Assembly: GCA_947476285.1 (NCBI GenBank)
Contig: CANJPU010000041.1
Location: forward strand, 1-48,220
Length of the DNA: 48,220 nt
Direction of reading: 5' to 3'
From: Comamonadaceae bacterium
Lineage (GTDB): Bacteria > Pseudomonadota > Gammaproteobacteria > Burkholderiales > Burkholderiaceae_C
In this document: in pieces, positions 35,321-43,035 of the stretch
Layout: each line of letters begins with the position of its first letter
How positions within the stretch are numbered: position 1 is the first letter of the stretch
Position numbers and translations under genes: made by a program
Notes under the pieces: generated by a model
What the model saw: the letters and a program-made list of their open reading frames with translations, nothing else
Told to the model about the DNA's origin: nothing
Database searches by the model: none

Positions 35321-35794
35321 TTAGGCAGCGGGTTGATTGCCAAGCTTGCCAGCCCACTGCTTCATGCGGTCCAGCCCAGTCCAGTTGGCATCGATGAAGG
35401 TGATTGCACCCGTGGGGCAGGCATCGGCACAGGCCGGCTCGCCGCCGCACAGATCGCACTTTTGAACCTTGCCGGTCTCCTGCACGTAGTTCACCGTGCC
35501 GAATGGGCAGGCGATGGTGCAGACCTTGCAGCCGACGCAGGTGGTGTCATTGACCACCTTGGCGCCGGTGGTCTTGTCGATGGTGATCGCCTCCACCGGG
35601 CAGGCATGCAGGCACCAGGCCTCGTCGCACTGGGTGCAGGTGTAGGGAACTTTCTTGCCGGTGTGGTGGAAGTCAAAGACCTTGATGCGCGACTTGGCCG
35701 TCGCGAAGGTGCCGTAGTTCTCGAATGAGCAGGCCATTTCGCACTGCAAACAGCCCGTGCATTTATCGGCATTGATGTGAAGCACCTTTTGCAT
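35321..35794 (-). CDS. aorA: Four-cluster ferredoxin subunit of aldehyde oxidoreductase (AorA-like)
   Basis: A 157-residue iron-sulfur protein with sixteen cysteines arranged for four [4Fe-4S] clusters: Cys12-x2-Cys15-x2-Cys18-x3-Cys22 near the N-terminus, then CTQC with CLHACP, CVGCKVCTIACP, and CDLCGGEPACADACP. This pattern matches electron-transfer subunits of DMSO reductase, HycB and AorA type. The ATG at 35794 is set by AGGAGA seven bases upstream; the long frame reaching further up is not coding. It is the first gene of the operon aorA–aorB–aorC–moaD-like–unknown and should carry electrons from the tungsten subunit to the flavoprotein. Confidence 0.92.
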   Translation of the reverse strand: MQKVLHINADKCTGCLQCEMACSFENYGTFATAKSRIKVFDFHHTGKKVPYTCTQCDEAWCLHACPVEAITIDKTTGAKVVNDTTCVGCKVCTIACPFGTVNYVQETGKVQKCDLCGGEPACADACPTGAITFIDANWTGLDRMKQWAGKLGNQPAA

Positions 35795-35906
35795 GTGCAA
35801 CTCTCCTGAAAGTGTGGCGCGCGCAGCGCCATTGGGTATGAATTCTCTTGCATAGCCATTGTTGGAACAGCGCGCCCACACCAGCCTAGTGGTAACCCTA
35901 GTAGGA

Positions 35907-35942
35907 AACAAATAGCTCAGCATATTTGTCAAAGTGAGACAA
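35907..35942. promoter_or_regulatory. Inverted repeats in the aorA–modA divergent promoter region
   Basis: The 212-base region between the divergent aorA and modA genes holds CAAATA (35909–35914) and TATTTG (35923–35928), an exact dyad with eight bases between, and TTGTC (35926–35930) with GACAA (35938–35942). On the minus strand TTGACA (35927–35932) is a perfect −35-like box for aorA, but no good −10 follows at the usual distance. A shared oxyanion- or aldehyde-responsive regulator could bind here. No other gene or structure is seen in this gap. Confidence 0.4.
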
Positions 35943-36006
35943 GCTGCGCCAAGGCCGGCGCCGCGCCTGTCGCAGGGCACGCCCGAAAATGCCACACAAT
36001 TGCACC

Positions 36007-36810
36007 ATGCCCAGCCCGGTGACCCCGTCCTCACGCGACCGTCTATCGCAGGCTCGGAAGCAATTGAAGCTGGCCCTCTTTTTTGCGGCGGCGTTCGTGC
36101 AGATGGGCGACTTGGCTTTTGCAGCCGATGTGCCGGTCGCGGTCGCATCCAACTTCAGCGCGCCCATGCGCACCATCGCGCAGGAATTCCAGAAGGACAC
36201 CGGCCACAAAGCCTTGCTGGCCTTTGGCGCCACTGGCAGCTTCTACGCCCAGATTCGCAACGGCGCGCCTTTCATGCTGCTGCTGGCAGCAGACAGCGAT
36301 ACGCCCGCCCGCCTGGTGCAAGACGGCGCGGCCCTGGCCAGCAGCCGCTTCACCTACGCCATCGGACGACTGGTGCTGTGGAGCGCGCAGCCCGGCCTGG
36401 TGGACGACAAGGGCCAGGTGCTCGGCAAGGGCACATTCACACACATCGCGCTGGCCAACCCGAAACTCGCCCCGTATGGCGCCGCCGCGATCGAGACCTT
36501 GACCGCCCTGCATCTGCAAGACCGCCTGCGTGCGCGCATGGTGCAGGGCGAAAACATCAGCCAGGCGTTTCAATTCGTCGCCAGTGGCAATGCGCAGCTT
36601 GGCTTTGTCGCGCTGTCGCAGGTGATGGAGCAAGGCCGCATCACCAAGGGATCGGCCTGGGTGGTGCCGGCCAGCCTGCACAAACCGCTGCGCCATGACG
36701 CAGTGATCCTCGCGCCCGGCAAACACTCGCCTGCCGCAGCCGCGCTGGCCGCCTATCTGCGCAGCGACAAGGCGCGTAGCATCATTCGCAGCCACGGCTA
36801 CGAGTTCTGA
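36007..36810 (+). CDS. modA: Molybdate ABC transporter substrate-binding protein ModA
   Basis: A 267-residue periplasmic protein with a signal peptide (cleavage near AFA-A, about residue 40). The mature start DVPVAVASNFSAPMRTIAQEFQKDTGH, the FGATGSFYAQIRNGAPFMLLLAADSD segment with ligand-binding Ser/Thr, and the C-terminal PASLHKPLRHDAVIL place it in the ModA family binding molybdate or tungstate. The ATG at 36007 is preferred for a normal signal; 35989 is possible. Two further transporter genes follow directly, so this is a complete importer. Confidence 0.92.
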   Translation: MPSPVTPSSRDRLSQARKQLKLALFFAAAFVQMGDLAFAADVPVAVASNFSAPMRTIAQEFQKDTGHKALLAFGATGSFYAQIRNGAPFMLLLAADSDTPARLVQDGAALASSRFTYAIGRLVLWSAQPGLVDDKGQVLGKGTFTHIALANPKLAPYGAAAIETLTALHLQDRLRARMVQGENISQAFQFVASGNAQLGFVALSQVMEQGRITKGSAWVVPASLHKPLRHDAVILAPGKHSPAAAALAAYLRSDKARSIIRSHGYEF

Positions 36811-36831
36811 GCCGCACGCCAAGCCCTGATC

Positions 36832-37515
36832 ATGTCCATCAGCAACGACGACCTCGCCGCAATCTGGCTCACGCTCAAGCTCGCCGGCCTGACCACTGTG
36901 CTGCTCTTGCTGCTGGCCACCCCGCTGGCCTGGTGGCTGGCGCGCACCGCCTCGCGCTGGCGTGCACCGGTGGCGGCGGTGGTGACGCTGCCGCTGGTGC
37001 TGCCGCCCACCGTGCTTGGCTTTTACCTGCTGGTGAGCCTGGGCCCACAGGGGCCAGGCGGCCAACTCACGCAGGCGCTGGGTCTGGGGCTGCTGCCCTT
37101 CACTTTCGCAGGCCTGGTGGTGGGCTCAATGGTGTACTCGCTGCCTTTTGCAGTGCAACCATTGCAGCATGCCTTTGAAAACATGGGCGAGCGTCCCATG
37201 GAAGTGGCGGCAACACTCAGGGCGCGCCCCCTGGATGCCTTTTTCACTGTGGCACTGCCACTGGCGCGGCCCGGCCTGGTCACTGCGGCCATTCTGAGCT
37301 TCGCGCACACAGTGGGCGAATTCGGCGTGGTGCTGATGATTGGCGGCAACCTGCCCGGCAGCACCCGCGTTGTGTCCACGCAGATCTACGGTCATGTCGA
37401 GGCGCTGGAATATGCACAGGCACATTGGCTGGCTGGCGGCATGGTGCTATTTTCTTTTGCGGTACTGTTGGGATTGGCTCTGCTGAACCGGCGTAGCAGC
37501 CGGGTACTGGCATGA
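36832..37515 (+). CDS. modB: Molybdate ABC transporter permease ModB
   Basis: A 227-residue permease with five to six membrane segments. [23 protein letters not shown] near the middle and the cytoplasmic loop [50 protein letters not shown], which holds the EAA motif contacting ModC, are diagnostic of ModB. It starts 21 bases after modA and its stop overlaps the modC start (ATGA, 37512–37515). It moves the oxyanion delivered by ModA across the inner membrane. Confidence 0.95.
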   Translation: MSISNDDLAAIWLTLKLAGLTTVLLLLLATPLAWWLARTASRWRAPVAAVVTLPLVLPPTVLGFYLLVSLGPQGPGGQLTQALGLGLLPFTFAGLVVGSMVYSLPFAVQPLQHAFENMGERPMEVAATLRARPLDAFFTVALPLARPGLVTAAILSFAHTVGEFGVVLMIGGNLPGSTRVVSTQIYGHVEALEYAQAHWLAGGMVLFSFAVLLGLALLNRRSSRVLA

Positions 37516-38615
37516 ACGCCGCTGATCCCAGCCTGATCCGCTTTTCACTCAAGCGCCCCACCTTCGAGATGCGCATCGATCTGGCGCTGCCTGCGCGCGG
37601 CATCGCTGTGCTTTACGGCGCCTCGGGCTGCGGCAAGACCAGCTTGCTGCGTTGTGTGGCCGGGCTTGTGCGCGGCCGCGATAGCCTGATCCGCATCCAT
37701 GGCCAGTTGTGGCAGGACGACTCGCAAGGCATCTTTCTGGCGCCGTGGCAGCGGCCACTGGGCTATGTGTTCCAGGAAGCCAGCCTGTTCGATCACCTCG
37801 ATGTTGGCGGCAATCTGTCCTACGCGCGTAAGCGCGCCGGGCCGCAACAGCCAGGCTTGGCCATGGAAGGCATCATCGATCTGCTGGGCATCGCACCTTT
37901 GCTGGCGCGCCGCACGCATCAACTCTCGGGCGGTGAGCGCCAGCGGGTGGCCATCGCCCGCGCCCTGGCGTCGCAGCCGCGCATCCTCCTGCTGGACGAA
38001 CCGTTGGCTTCGCTGGACGCGGCGCGCCGCCAGGAAGTGCTGCCCTGGCTGGAACGCCTTCGCGATCAGTTGCTCATTCCAATGCTCTACGTGACCCACG
38101 CCATCGCGGAAGTCGATCGGCTCGCCGACACCCTGGTGGTGCTGGAGCAGGGGCGCGTGGTCGCCGCCGGCCCGACCGCCGCCACGCTGACCGGCGCCGC
38201 CCTGGCGCTGCTGCCGGACGATGACGCGGGCAGCCTGCTGGAAGGCTCGGTGCGCGAGCGCGATGCGCGGTGGGGGTTGGCGCGTGTCGCATTTGCCGGG
38301 GGGTCGCTCTGGCTGACCGACAGCGGTGCGGCGATCGGACAGCGGGTGCGGGTGCGCGTGCTGGCGCGCGATGTGAGCATCGCCACTGAAAGACCCACCG
38401 GCACCAGCATTCAAAACTTGCTGCCCTGTACGGTGCAGCAAGTGCTGGCCGGCACGCAGCCATCCCAGGTGCTGGTGCACCTGCGGTGCGCCGATGGGGG
38501 CGACGATGTGTCCATCCTGCTGGCGCGCATCACCGCCCGGGCCGCCCACATGCTGGCGCTTGCGCCGGGCATGGTGGCATGGGCGCAAGTGAAATCGGCC
38601 GCACTGGTCGAATAG
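37512..38615 (+). CDS. modC: Molybdate ABC transporter ATPase ModC with Mop/TOBE domain
   Basis: A 367-residue ATPase. Walker A is GASGCGKTS (residues 36–44), the signature LSGGERQR is at 138–145, and Walker B RILLLDEP at 157–164. A C-terminal TOBE/Mop-like domain (about residues 290–367, [21 protein letters not shown]...) binds oxyanion and is characteristic of ModC, where it can inhibit transport when the cell is replete. The gene ends two bases from the convergent tupA stop; no terminator fits between. Confidence 0.95.
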   Translation: MNAADPSLIRFSLKRPTFEMRIDLALPARGIAVLYGASGCGKTSLLRCVAGLVRGRDSLIRIHGQLWQDDSQGIFLAPWQRPLGYVFQEASLFDHLDVGGNLSYARKRAGPQQPGLAMEGIIDLLGIAPLLARRTHQLSGGERQRVAIARALASQPRILLLDEPLASLDAARRQEVLPWLERLRDQLLIPMLYVTHAIAEVDRLADTLVVLEQGRVVAAGPTAATLTGAALALLPDDDAGSLLEGSVRERDARWGLARVAFAGGSLWLTDSGAAIGQRVRVRVLARDVSIATERPTGTSIQNLLPCTVQQVLAGTQPSQVLVHLRCADGGDDVSILLARITARAAHMLALAPGMVAWAQVKSAALVE

Positions 38616-38617
38616 AC

Positions 38618-39442
38618 CTACTTCGCCGCGTTCGGAAAAAACACCTGCTCACCGCCGATTTTGTAGCCAGCAATCACCGCCTGGCCGGCTGGCGATACCA
38701 CCCAGTCCACGAATTTTTGCGCATCGGCAGCCTTGAGGTGCGGGTGCTTCGCCGGGTTAACCACCATCACGCCGTATTGATTGAACAGCCGCGTGTCGCC
38801 CTCAACCAGCACCGCCAGGTCGCCACGGTTCTTGAAGTTCAGCCAAGTGCCGCGATCGGTCAGCGCATAGCCGCCAGCCGAACTTGCGATGTTGAGCGCC
38901 GGACCCATTCCGCAGCCACATTCCCGGTAGCCCGCGCCCTTGTTGCCACCCAGGCCAGCCTGAGTCCAGTAGCGCAATTCGGCCGCATGGGTGCCGCTCT
39001 TGTCGCCACGCGAAATGAATGGCACACCAGCGGCGGCAATCTTGCGCAAGGCGGCAGCAATGTCCTGGCCGCGTGTACCCACCTGGTCTGCCTTGGGCCC
39101 GACCAACACGAAGTCGTTGTACATCACCGCAAAGCGCTTCACGCCACCGCCCTCGGCAAGGAATTTTTCTTCAGCAACCAGGTCGTGCACGAACAGGACG
39201 TCTGCATCGCCGCGCCGCGCCATGTCGATCGCCTGGCCTGTTCCCACGGCGACCACCTTGACATCCAGCCCGCTGGCCCTTTTGAACTCGGGCAACAGGT
39301 GGCCGAACAGACCGGATTGTTCGGTCGAAGTGGTGGACGCCATGGTGATGGATTGCCCCATGGCTCCTGTGACGGCGACCACCATAGCAAGGCAAGCGGA
39401 TCGCGCCAACATCCTCCCCCTGCGCGTCAGATCGACTGCCAT
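38618..39442 (-). CDS. tupA: Tungstate ABC transporter substrate-binding protein TupA
   Basis: A 274-residue periplasmic protein with a signal peptide (cleavage near residue 29, GAMG-Q) followed by ITMASTTSTEQSGLFGHLLPEFKRASG. The TTS...SGL motif at the mature N-terminus is the hallmark of TupA, which is highly selective for tungstate. Further family parts are DVLFVHDLVAEEKFLAEG, MYNDFVLVGPKAD and PFISRGDKSGTHAAELRYW. AGGGAGACGCA precedes the ATG. It overlaps tupC by 16 bases and is last in the tupB–tupC–tupA order. It fits the need of the neighbouring tungsten enzyme. Confidence 0.94.
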   Translation of the reverse strand: MAVDLTRRGRMLARSACLAMVVAVTGAMGQSITMASTTSTEQSGLFGHLLPEFKRASGLDVKVVAVGTGQAIDMARRGDADVLFVHDLVAEEKFLAEGGGVKRFAVMYNDFVLVGPKADQVGTRGQDIAAALRKIAAAGVPFISRGDKSGTHAAELRYWTQAGLGGNKGAGYRECGCGMGPALNIASSAGGYALTDRGTWLNFKNRGDLAVLVEGDTRLFNQYGVMVVNPAKHPHLKAADAQKFVDWVVSPAGQAVIAGYKIGGEQVFFPNAAK

Positions 39443-40140
39443 TGCGTCTCCCTCTTGATGAACAGATCGGCGTCGCGGGATGTCTCACTCAGTTTGGGCC
39501 CGTTGAAGAAATCGTGAACTGGCAAGTCCGCCAGCACCCGGCCCTGCTGCAGATAGATGACCCGAGTGGCCAGGCGCTTGACCTGCCCAAGGTTGTGGCT
39601 GGCAAACACCAGCGTCATGCCGCCTTGCGCGAAATCAGCCATCAGCAACTCCACTTCCCGCTTGGCATGCGGATCCAGACTGGAAGTGGGTTCGTCCAGG
39701 AAAAGAACATCAGGCCGAAGGCTCCAGGCCCGTGCCAGGGCCAGCCGCTGCTGCTGGCCGCCCGACAATGCCCGGGCATTGCGCTGGGCAGCTTCGCCCA
39801 GGCCCACGCGCCCCAGCGCCAGCAGTGCCTGCTCCTTGGCTTCCGTCCAGGCGGCGCCTCGTATCCAAAGGCCCAGCGCGAGGTTGTTCAGGGTACTGGT
39901 GCGCAACATGTAGGGTCGCTGGAACAACATGGCTTGCCGCGTTGCACTGTCCTGCACCACGGAGCCGCCGCTGGGCGCCACCAAGCCGTGCATCAGACGC
40001 AACAAGCTGCTCTTGCCGCAGCCGTTGGCGCCGATCAGCGCCAGCCGCTCGCCGGCCGACAAGCGCAAATCCACGGCGCGCAGCGCCTGCACCGCGCCAA
40101 AGCGCAGATCCACCGATTTCAATTGCATGATGGCGCTCAT
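39427..40140 (-). CDS. tupC: Tungstate ABC transporter ATPase TupC
   Basis: A 237-residue ATPase: Walker A GANGCGKSS at residues 37–45, signature LSGGQQQR at 125–132, Walker B VLFLDEP near 145. It lacks the C-terminal TOBE domain of ModC, as is normal for TupC. The ATG at 40140 overlaps the tupB stop by four bases (ATGA), so a longer upstream frame inside tupB is rejected. It energises TupB for tungstate import. Confidence 0.93.
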   Translation of the reverse strand: MSAIMQLKSVDLRFGAVQALRAVDLRLSAGERLALIGANGCGKSSLLRLMHGLVAPSGGSVVQDSATRQAMLFQRPYMLRTSTLNNLALGLWIRGAAWTEAKEQALLALGRVGLGEAAQRNARALSGGQQQRLALARAWSLRPDVLFLDEPTSSLDPHAKREVELLMADFAQGGMTLVFASHNLGQVKRLATRVIYLQQGRVLADLPVHDFFNGPKLSETSRDADLFIKRETQWQSI

Positions 40141-40871
40141 GTGGGAGCCCCTTCGAACAGCAGCGGCCGGTCGTCCCGCTGCTGCAACCATCGGCGCAGC
40201 ACCGAGATCACTGCATTGAGCAACAGCACCACACCCAGCAGCACCATGCCCAGCGCCAGCGCCAACGGCAGATCACCCTTGCTGGTTTCGAGGGCGATGG
40301 CGGTCGTCATCACCCGCGTGAAGCCGTCGATGTTGCCGCCCACGATCATCACCGCGCCCACTTCGGAGATGGCGCGGCCGAAGGACGCGATGATCACAGT
40401 GAGCAGCGCGTAGCGCTCATCCCATGCGATCAGAAGGCTGCGCAGCCAGAGCCCTGCGCCCAGAGACGTCAACTGCTCTCCGCTGGCCCGGTCCACATCT
40501 TCCACCACCTGACGCGTGAGCGCGGTGACCACCGGCAACACCAATATTGCCTGCGCCAACACCATGGCCTGGAAGGAAAACAGCCAGCCCAGAAAGCCCA
40601 GGGGACCGGACCGTGACAGCAACAGATAAACCACCAGACCAACCACCACCGAGGGCAGTGCCAGCGAAGTGTTGAGAACTGTGAGCAACAAGCCTCGCCC
40701 TGCAAAGCGCGCAACACCCAGCCAGGCGCCCAGAAGCAGCCCCACAGCGCAGGCCAGAGCGCAGGCGGTGGCGCTCACTGCCAGCGAGCGCAGAACAATG
40801 GACAGCAGCAACGGGTCGGCCCCGACGATCAATTGAAGCGCTGTGGAAAGGCTATCGGAAAACGTATTCAT
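40137..40871 (-). CDS. tupB: Tungstate ABC transporter permease TupB
   Basis: A 244-residue permease with about five to six membrane segments: NTSLALPSVVVGLVVYLLLSRSGPLG and the ATPase-coupling loop EQLTSLGAGLWLRSLLIAWDERYALLTVIIASFGRAISEVGAVMIVGGNIDGFTR are typical of TupB. The start is odd: the ATG at 40869–40871 lies two bases from the terminal inverted repeat of a 115-bp repeat element, and no ribosome-binding site precedes it. A longer frame reads through the repeat and begins at 40928. The repeat probably replaced the original leader, so expression may now depend on upstream transcription from the senA-like gene or on the repeat itself. Confidence 0.92.
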   Translation of the reverse strand: MNTFSDSLSTALQLIVGADPLLLSIVLRSLAVSATACALACAVGLLLGAWLGVARFAGRGLLLTVLNTSLALPSVVVGLVVYLLLSRSGPLGFLGWLFSFQAMVLAQAILVLPVVTALTRQVVEDVDRASGEQLTSLGAGLWLRSLLIAWDERYALLTVIIASFGRAISEVGAVMIVGGNIDGFTRVMTTAIALETSKGDLPLALALGMVLLGVVLLLNAVISVLRRWLQQRDDRPLLFEGAPT

Positions 40872-40872
40872 T

Positions 40873-40987
40873 CTAGAAACGGCAGTTGGACGCGCTCTCA
40901 CCCGACAGGTGAGGAACTTCAAGGCCAAAGAACTCCATGTGCACGGGCATTTCCTGCTGAAAACAAGCGGTCAACTGCTGTTCTTGG
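40873..40987. repeat. 115-bp inverted-repeat element, copy 2 (reverse orientation)
   Basis: The left end CTAGAAACGGCAGTTG (40873–40888) is identical to the ends of copy 1 at 11227–11339. The interior matches the reverse complement of copy 1 nearly throughout, including CATTTCCTGCTGAAAACAAG and CGGTCAACTGC. The right end CAACTGCTGTTCTTGG (40972–40987) has decayed at a few positions. It fills the whole gap between the tupB start codon and the stop of the senA-like gene. Confidence 0.8.
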
Positions 40988-40989
40988 GA

Positions 40990-42246
40990 TTACAGGCTGC
41001 AGGTACGAAACCCCACGAACGCATCATCGCGCTCAGGCAGTGCGAAGCCGCGAAACTTGGGATGCTTCATGCGTGAGCGGGCGGCAAAAGATGCGCCGCG
41101 CTGCACCCGAGCCGCCCCGAAATTGGGCTGCGCCTCGAAGTCGGTATGGCGAGTCCAGCCATCGGCCTCGAAGCCCGGCCACGGCCGCAGGGTGCTTGCA
41201 GTCCATTCGCGCACATCGCCCCAGCGAAAACCCTGGCGCGATGCGGTGCATGCGGCCATCTCCCACTCCACTTCAGTGGGCAATCGCCGACCGGCCCAAC
41301 GCGCCCAGGCGTCGGCTTCCCACCAGCTCAGATGCATGGCGCTCTGGCTGGCGGACATGCGCGCTGGTCTGCCAAACAGCGACTGCATCACCGCGCCACT
41401 GGCGGCGCCGATCTGCTCCACATAGCGCGGCCCCCGCCGGCCCTCTGCCTGCGCTTCGCGCTGCAGCCACTCCCAACCCTGGGGCAGCCAGAACTGCGGC
41501 ATGTCATAGCCGCCGTCATCGACAAACTCCACAAATTGGCCCCAGGTGACCAGCTGCGCGTCGATCTCAAACTCAGGCACCTGCACCTCATGTGCCCACT
41601 TTTCCACATCGAATACAAAACCGCCGTGCGGTGAGCCGAGTTGCCAACGCCGCGCCGGTATCCCCAGTGCCTGGCGCGGCTGCATGGCCGCAGGCAGAGC
41701 CAGCTTCAAGGGCTGACCCAGTGTCTGCGCCAACACCACCAGTTGCTCGCAGCGCAGGTCTTCATGGAACAACGCCGCGCGAAAGAAATGCAGAGACTCA
41801 TCGTCCTCGGGCGTCTTCTCCAGCACCTCCAGGGTGCTCTCCAGGGTATGAAGCAGATAGGCGCGTATGGCCTCCATGTCCGGAAGGTCCAGGGTCCAGC
41901 GGGCCGCGCGTGGCGCCAATGCCGGGCTGAACCAACCATCGGCCATGGGCTCGATGGATGCCAACCGAAGCGCATCGGCAGGGCAGGCGAAACCAAGGCC
42001 GCGCTTGGGGTTGCGGCCGATCCAGTATTCGGCCAGCCAGCCGATATGGCCTGCCAGCCACAGGGGCCGCTCCAGTTCCGGCCGGTCGGTGGCGGGCGGC
42101 TCGATGGTCTGCTCAAAGTGAGAAAGCAGGTGCAGCGTGTGATTGCGGGCATCCATCAGGGCGAGCGAGAGCAGTTCGCGGCCCGCCCTGCGCATGGAAG
42201 GCGCATCAATTGAGGCCGGCGAAGTATCGGGCGAAACAGCAGACAT
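40990..42246 (-). CDS. senA: SenA/EgtB-like nonheme-iron sulfoxide/selenoxide synthase family protein
   Basis: A 418-residue protein with an N-terminal DinB_2-type helical domain (about residues 25–200) and a C-terminal formylglycine-enzyme/sulfatase-modifying domain (about 225–418: VTWGQFVEFVDDGGYDMPQFW, SWWEADAWARWAGRRLPTEVEWE, FAARSRMKHPKFRGFALPERDDAFVGFRTC). This layout belongs to EgtB of ergothioneine and SenA of selenoneine synthesis; the sequence style fits SenA-like proteins of Comamonadaceae better, from memory. Iron in EgtB is held by one early His and an HxxxHxE motif. Here His67 is present but the motif reads HEDLRCE at residues 161–167, with Arg165 in place of the second His. No senB or senC lies nearby. 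The start lacks a clear ribosome site; Met18 (42195) is possible. Confidence 0.6.
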   Translation of the reverse strand: MSAVSPDTSPASIDAPSMRRAGRELLSLALMDARNHTLHLLSHFEQTIEPPATDRPELERPLWLAGHIGWLAEYWIGRNPKRGLGFACPADALRLASIEPMADGWFSPALAPRAARWTLDLPDMEAIRAYLLHTLESTLEVLEKTPEDDESLHFFRAALFHEDLRCEQLVVLAQTLGQPLKLALPAAMQPRQALGIPARRWQLGSPHGGFVFDVEKWAHEVQVPEFEIDAQLVTWGQFVEFVDDGGYDMPQFWLPQGWEWLQREAQAEGRRGPRYVEQIGAASGAVMQSLFGRPARMSASQSAMHLSWWEADAWARWAGRRLPTEVEWEMAACTASRQGFRWGDVREWTASTLRPWPGFEADGWTRHTDFEAQPNFGAARVQRGASFAARSRMKHPKFRGFALPERDDAFVGFRTCSL

Positions 42247-42311
42247 AAGGAGATTATGGCCAGAGCCAGGACGGCAGACACTGCGTCAAAGTATCGTCAG
42301 CCTACTTTTGG

Positions 42312-42340
42312 TTGAATTACATAGAATTTCCACTTACATA
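42312..42340 (+). promoter_or_regulatory. Candidate sigma-70 promoter for the second TRAP operon
   Basis: TTGAAT (42312–42317) and TACATA (42335–42340) are 17 bases apart, within the 161-base gap between the senA-like gene and the TRAP small permease. They match consensus at four and three of six positions. The rest of the gap shows no gene. Confidence 0.45.
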
Positions 42341-42407
42341 GGAGCGAGTCCCTTGCTGCACGCGGGATCTCGCATGGTAGTAGTGAATTCATCTGATCGG
42401 AGACCGC

Positions 42408-43004
42408 ATGCAGCCCCTACTCAAACTGTCAAAGGCCGTCGACTGGCTCAATGTCCAGGTCGGCAAGTACGTGATCTGGCTGATCCTGGCCTCCGCCTCC
42501 ATCAGCGGCCTGAACGCGGTGGTACGCAAAGCCTTCAACGTCAGCTCCAACGCCTACCTTGAAGTGCAGTGGTACCTCTTTGCCGCCGCCTTTCTGCTGG
42601 CCGCCGGCTACACACTGCTGCACGGCGAGCACGTGAAGATCGACGTGGTGTCCAGCCACCTGTCCAAGCGCGGGCAGATCTGGATCGACATCATTGGCTT
42701 CTCCTGTTTCCTCACACCGGTGTGTGTGGCCATCCTGTGGTACGGCACGCCGTTCTTTCTCAAGGGCTTCCACTCTGGCGAAATGTCATCCAACGCGGGC
42801 GGTCTGCTGCGCTGGCCGGTGTATCTCATGATCCCACTCGGCTTTTGCCTCTTGCTGCTGCAAGGATGGTCCGAGCTGATCAAGCGCATCGCTTTCCTGC
42901 AAGGCCTCATCGAGGACCCCACCGCCAAGAAGGTGGAGAAGACCGCCGAGGAAGAACTGGCCGAGTCCATCCGTCGCCTGACCGAACAGAGCGGCAAGGC
43001 CTGA
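42408..43004 (+). CDS. TRAP transporter small permease (DctQ family)
   Basis: A 198-residue protein with four membrane segments (roughly residues 20–40, 60–80, 95–115 and 140–160) and the DctQ pattern VRKAFNVSSNAYLEVQWYLFAAAFLLAAGYTLLHGEHVKIDVVSSHLSKR. The charged C-terminal tail (KKVEKTAEEELAESIRRLTEQ) is longer than in the dctQ at 23860 and is predicted helical. CGGAG precedes the ATG. It forms an operon with the large permease 31 bases downstream, but no DctP-type binding protein gene is adjacent. Confidence 0.92.
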   Translation: MQPLLKLSKAVDWLNVQVGKYVIWLILASASISGLNAVVRKAFNVSSNAYLEVQWYLFAAAFLLAAGYTLLHGEHVKIDVVSSHLSKRGQIWIDIIGFSCFLTPVCVAILWYGTPFFLKGFHSGEMSSNAGGLLRWPVYLMIPLGFCLLLLQGWSELIKRIAFLQGLIEDPTAKKVEKTAEEELAESIRRLTEQSGKA

Positions 43005-43035
43005 CCCACAAGAAGAATAAGAAGGAGTACCCAAA

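Noticed and set aside
35795..36148. N-terminal extension of the aorA ferredoxin
   Set aside because: A strong ribosome site (AGGAGA) fixes the ATG at 35794 and the extension overlaps the divergent modA gene.
36043..37065. Open frame of 340 codons on the minus strand
   Set aside because: It is antisense to modA and modB, which have clear family motifs; the product is low-complexity Gly/Gln/Arg-rich.
37545..38588. Open frame of 347 codons on the minus strand
   Set aside because: It is antisense to modC and has no domain signature.
39442..40413. Open frame of 323 codons on the plus strand
   Set aside because: It is antisense to tupC/tupB, whose Walker and permease motifs are unambiguous.
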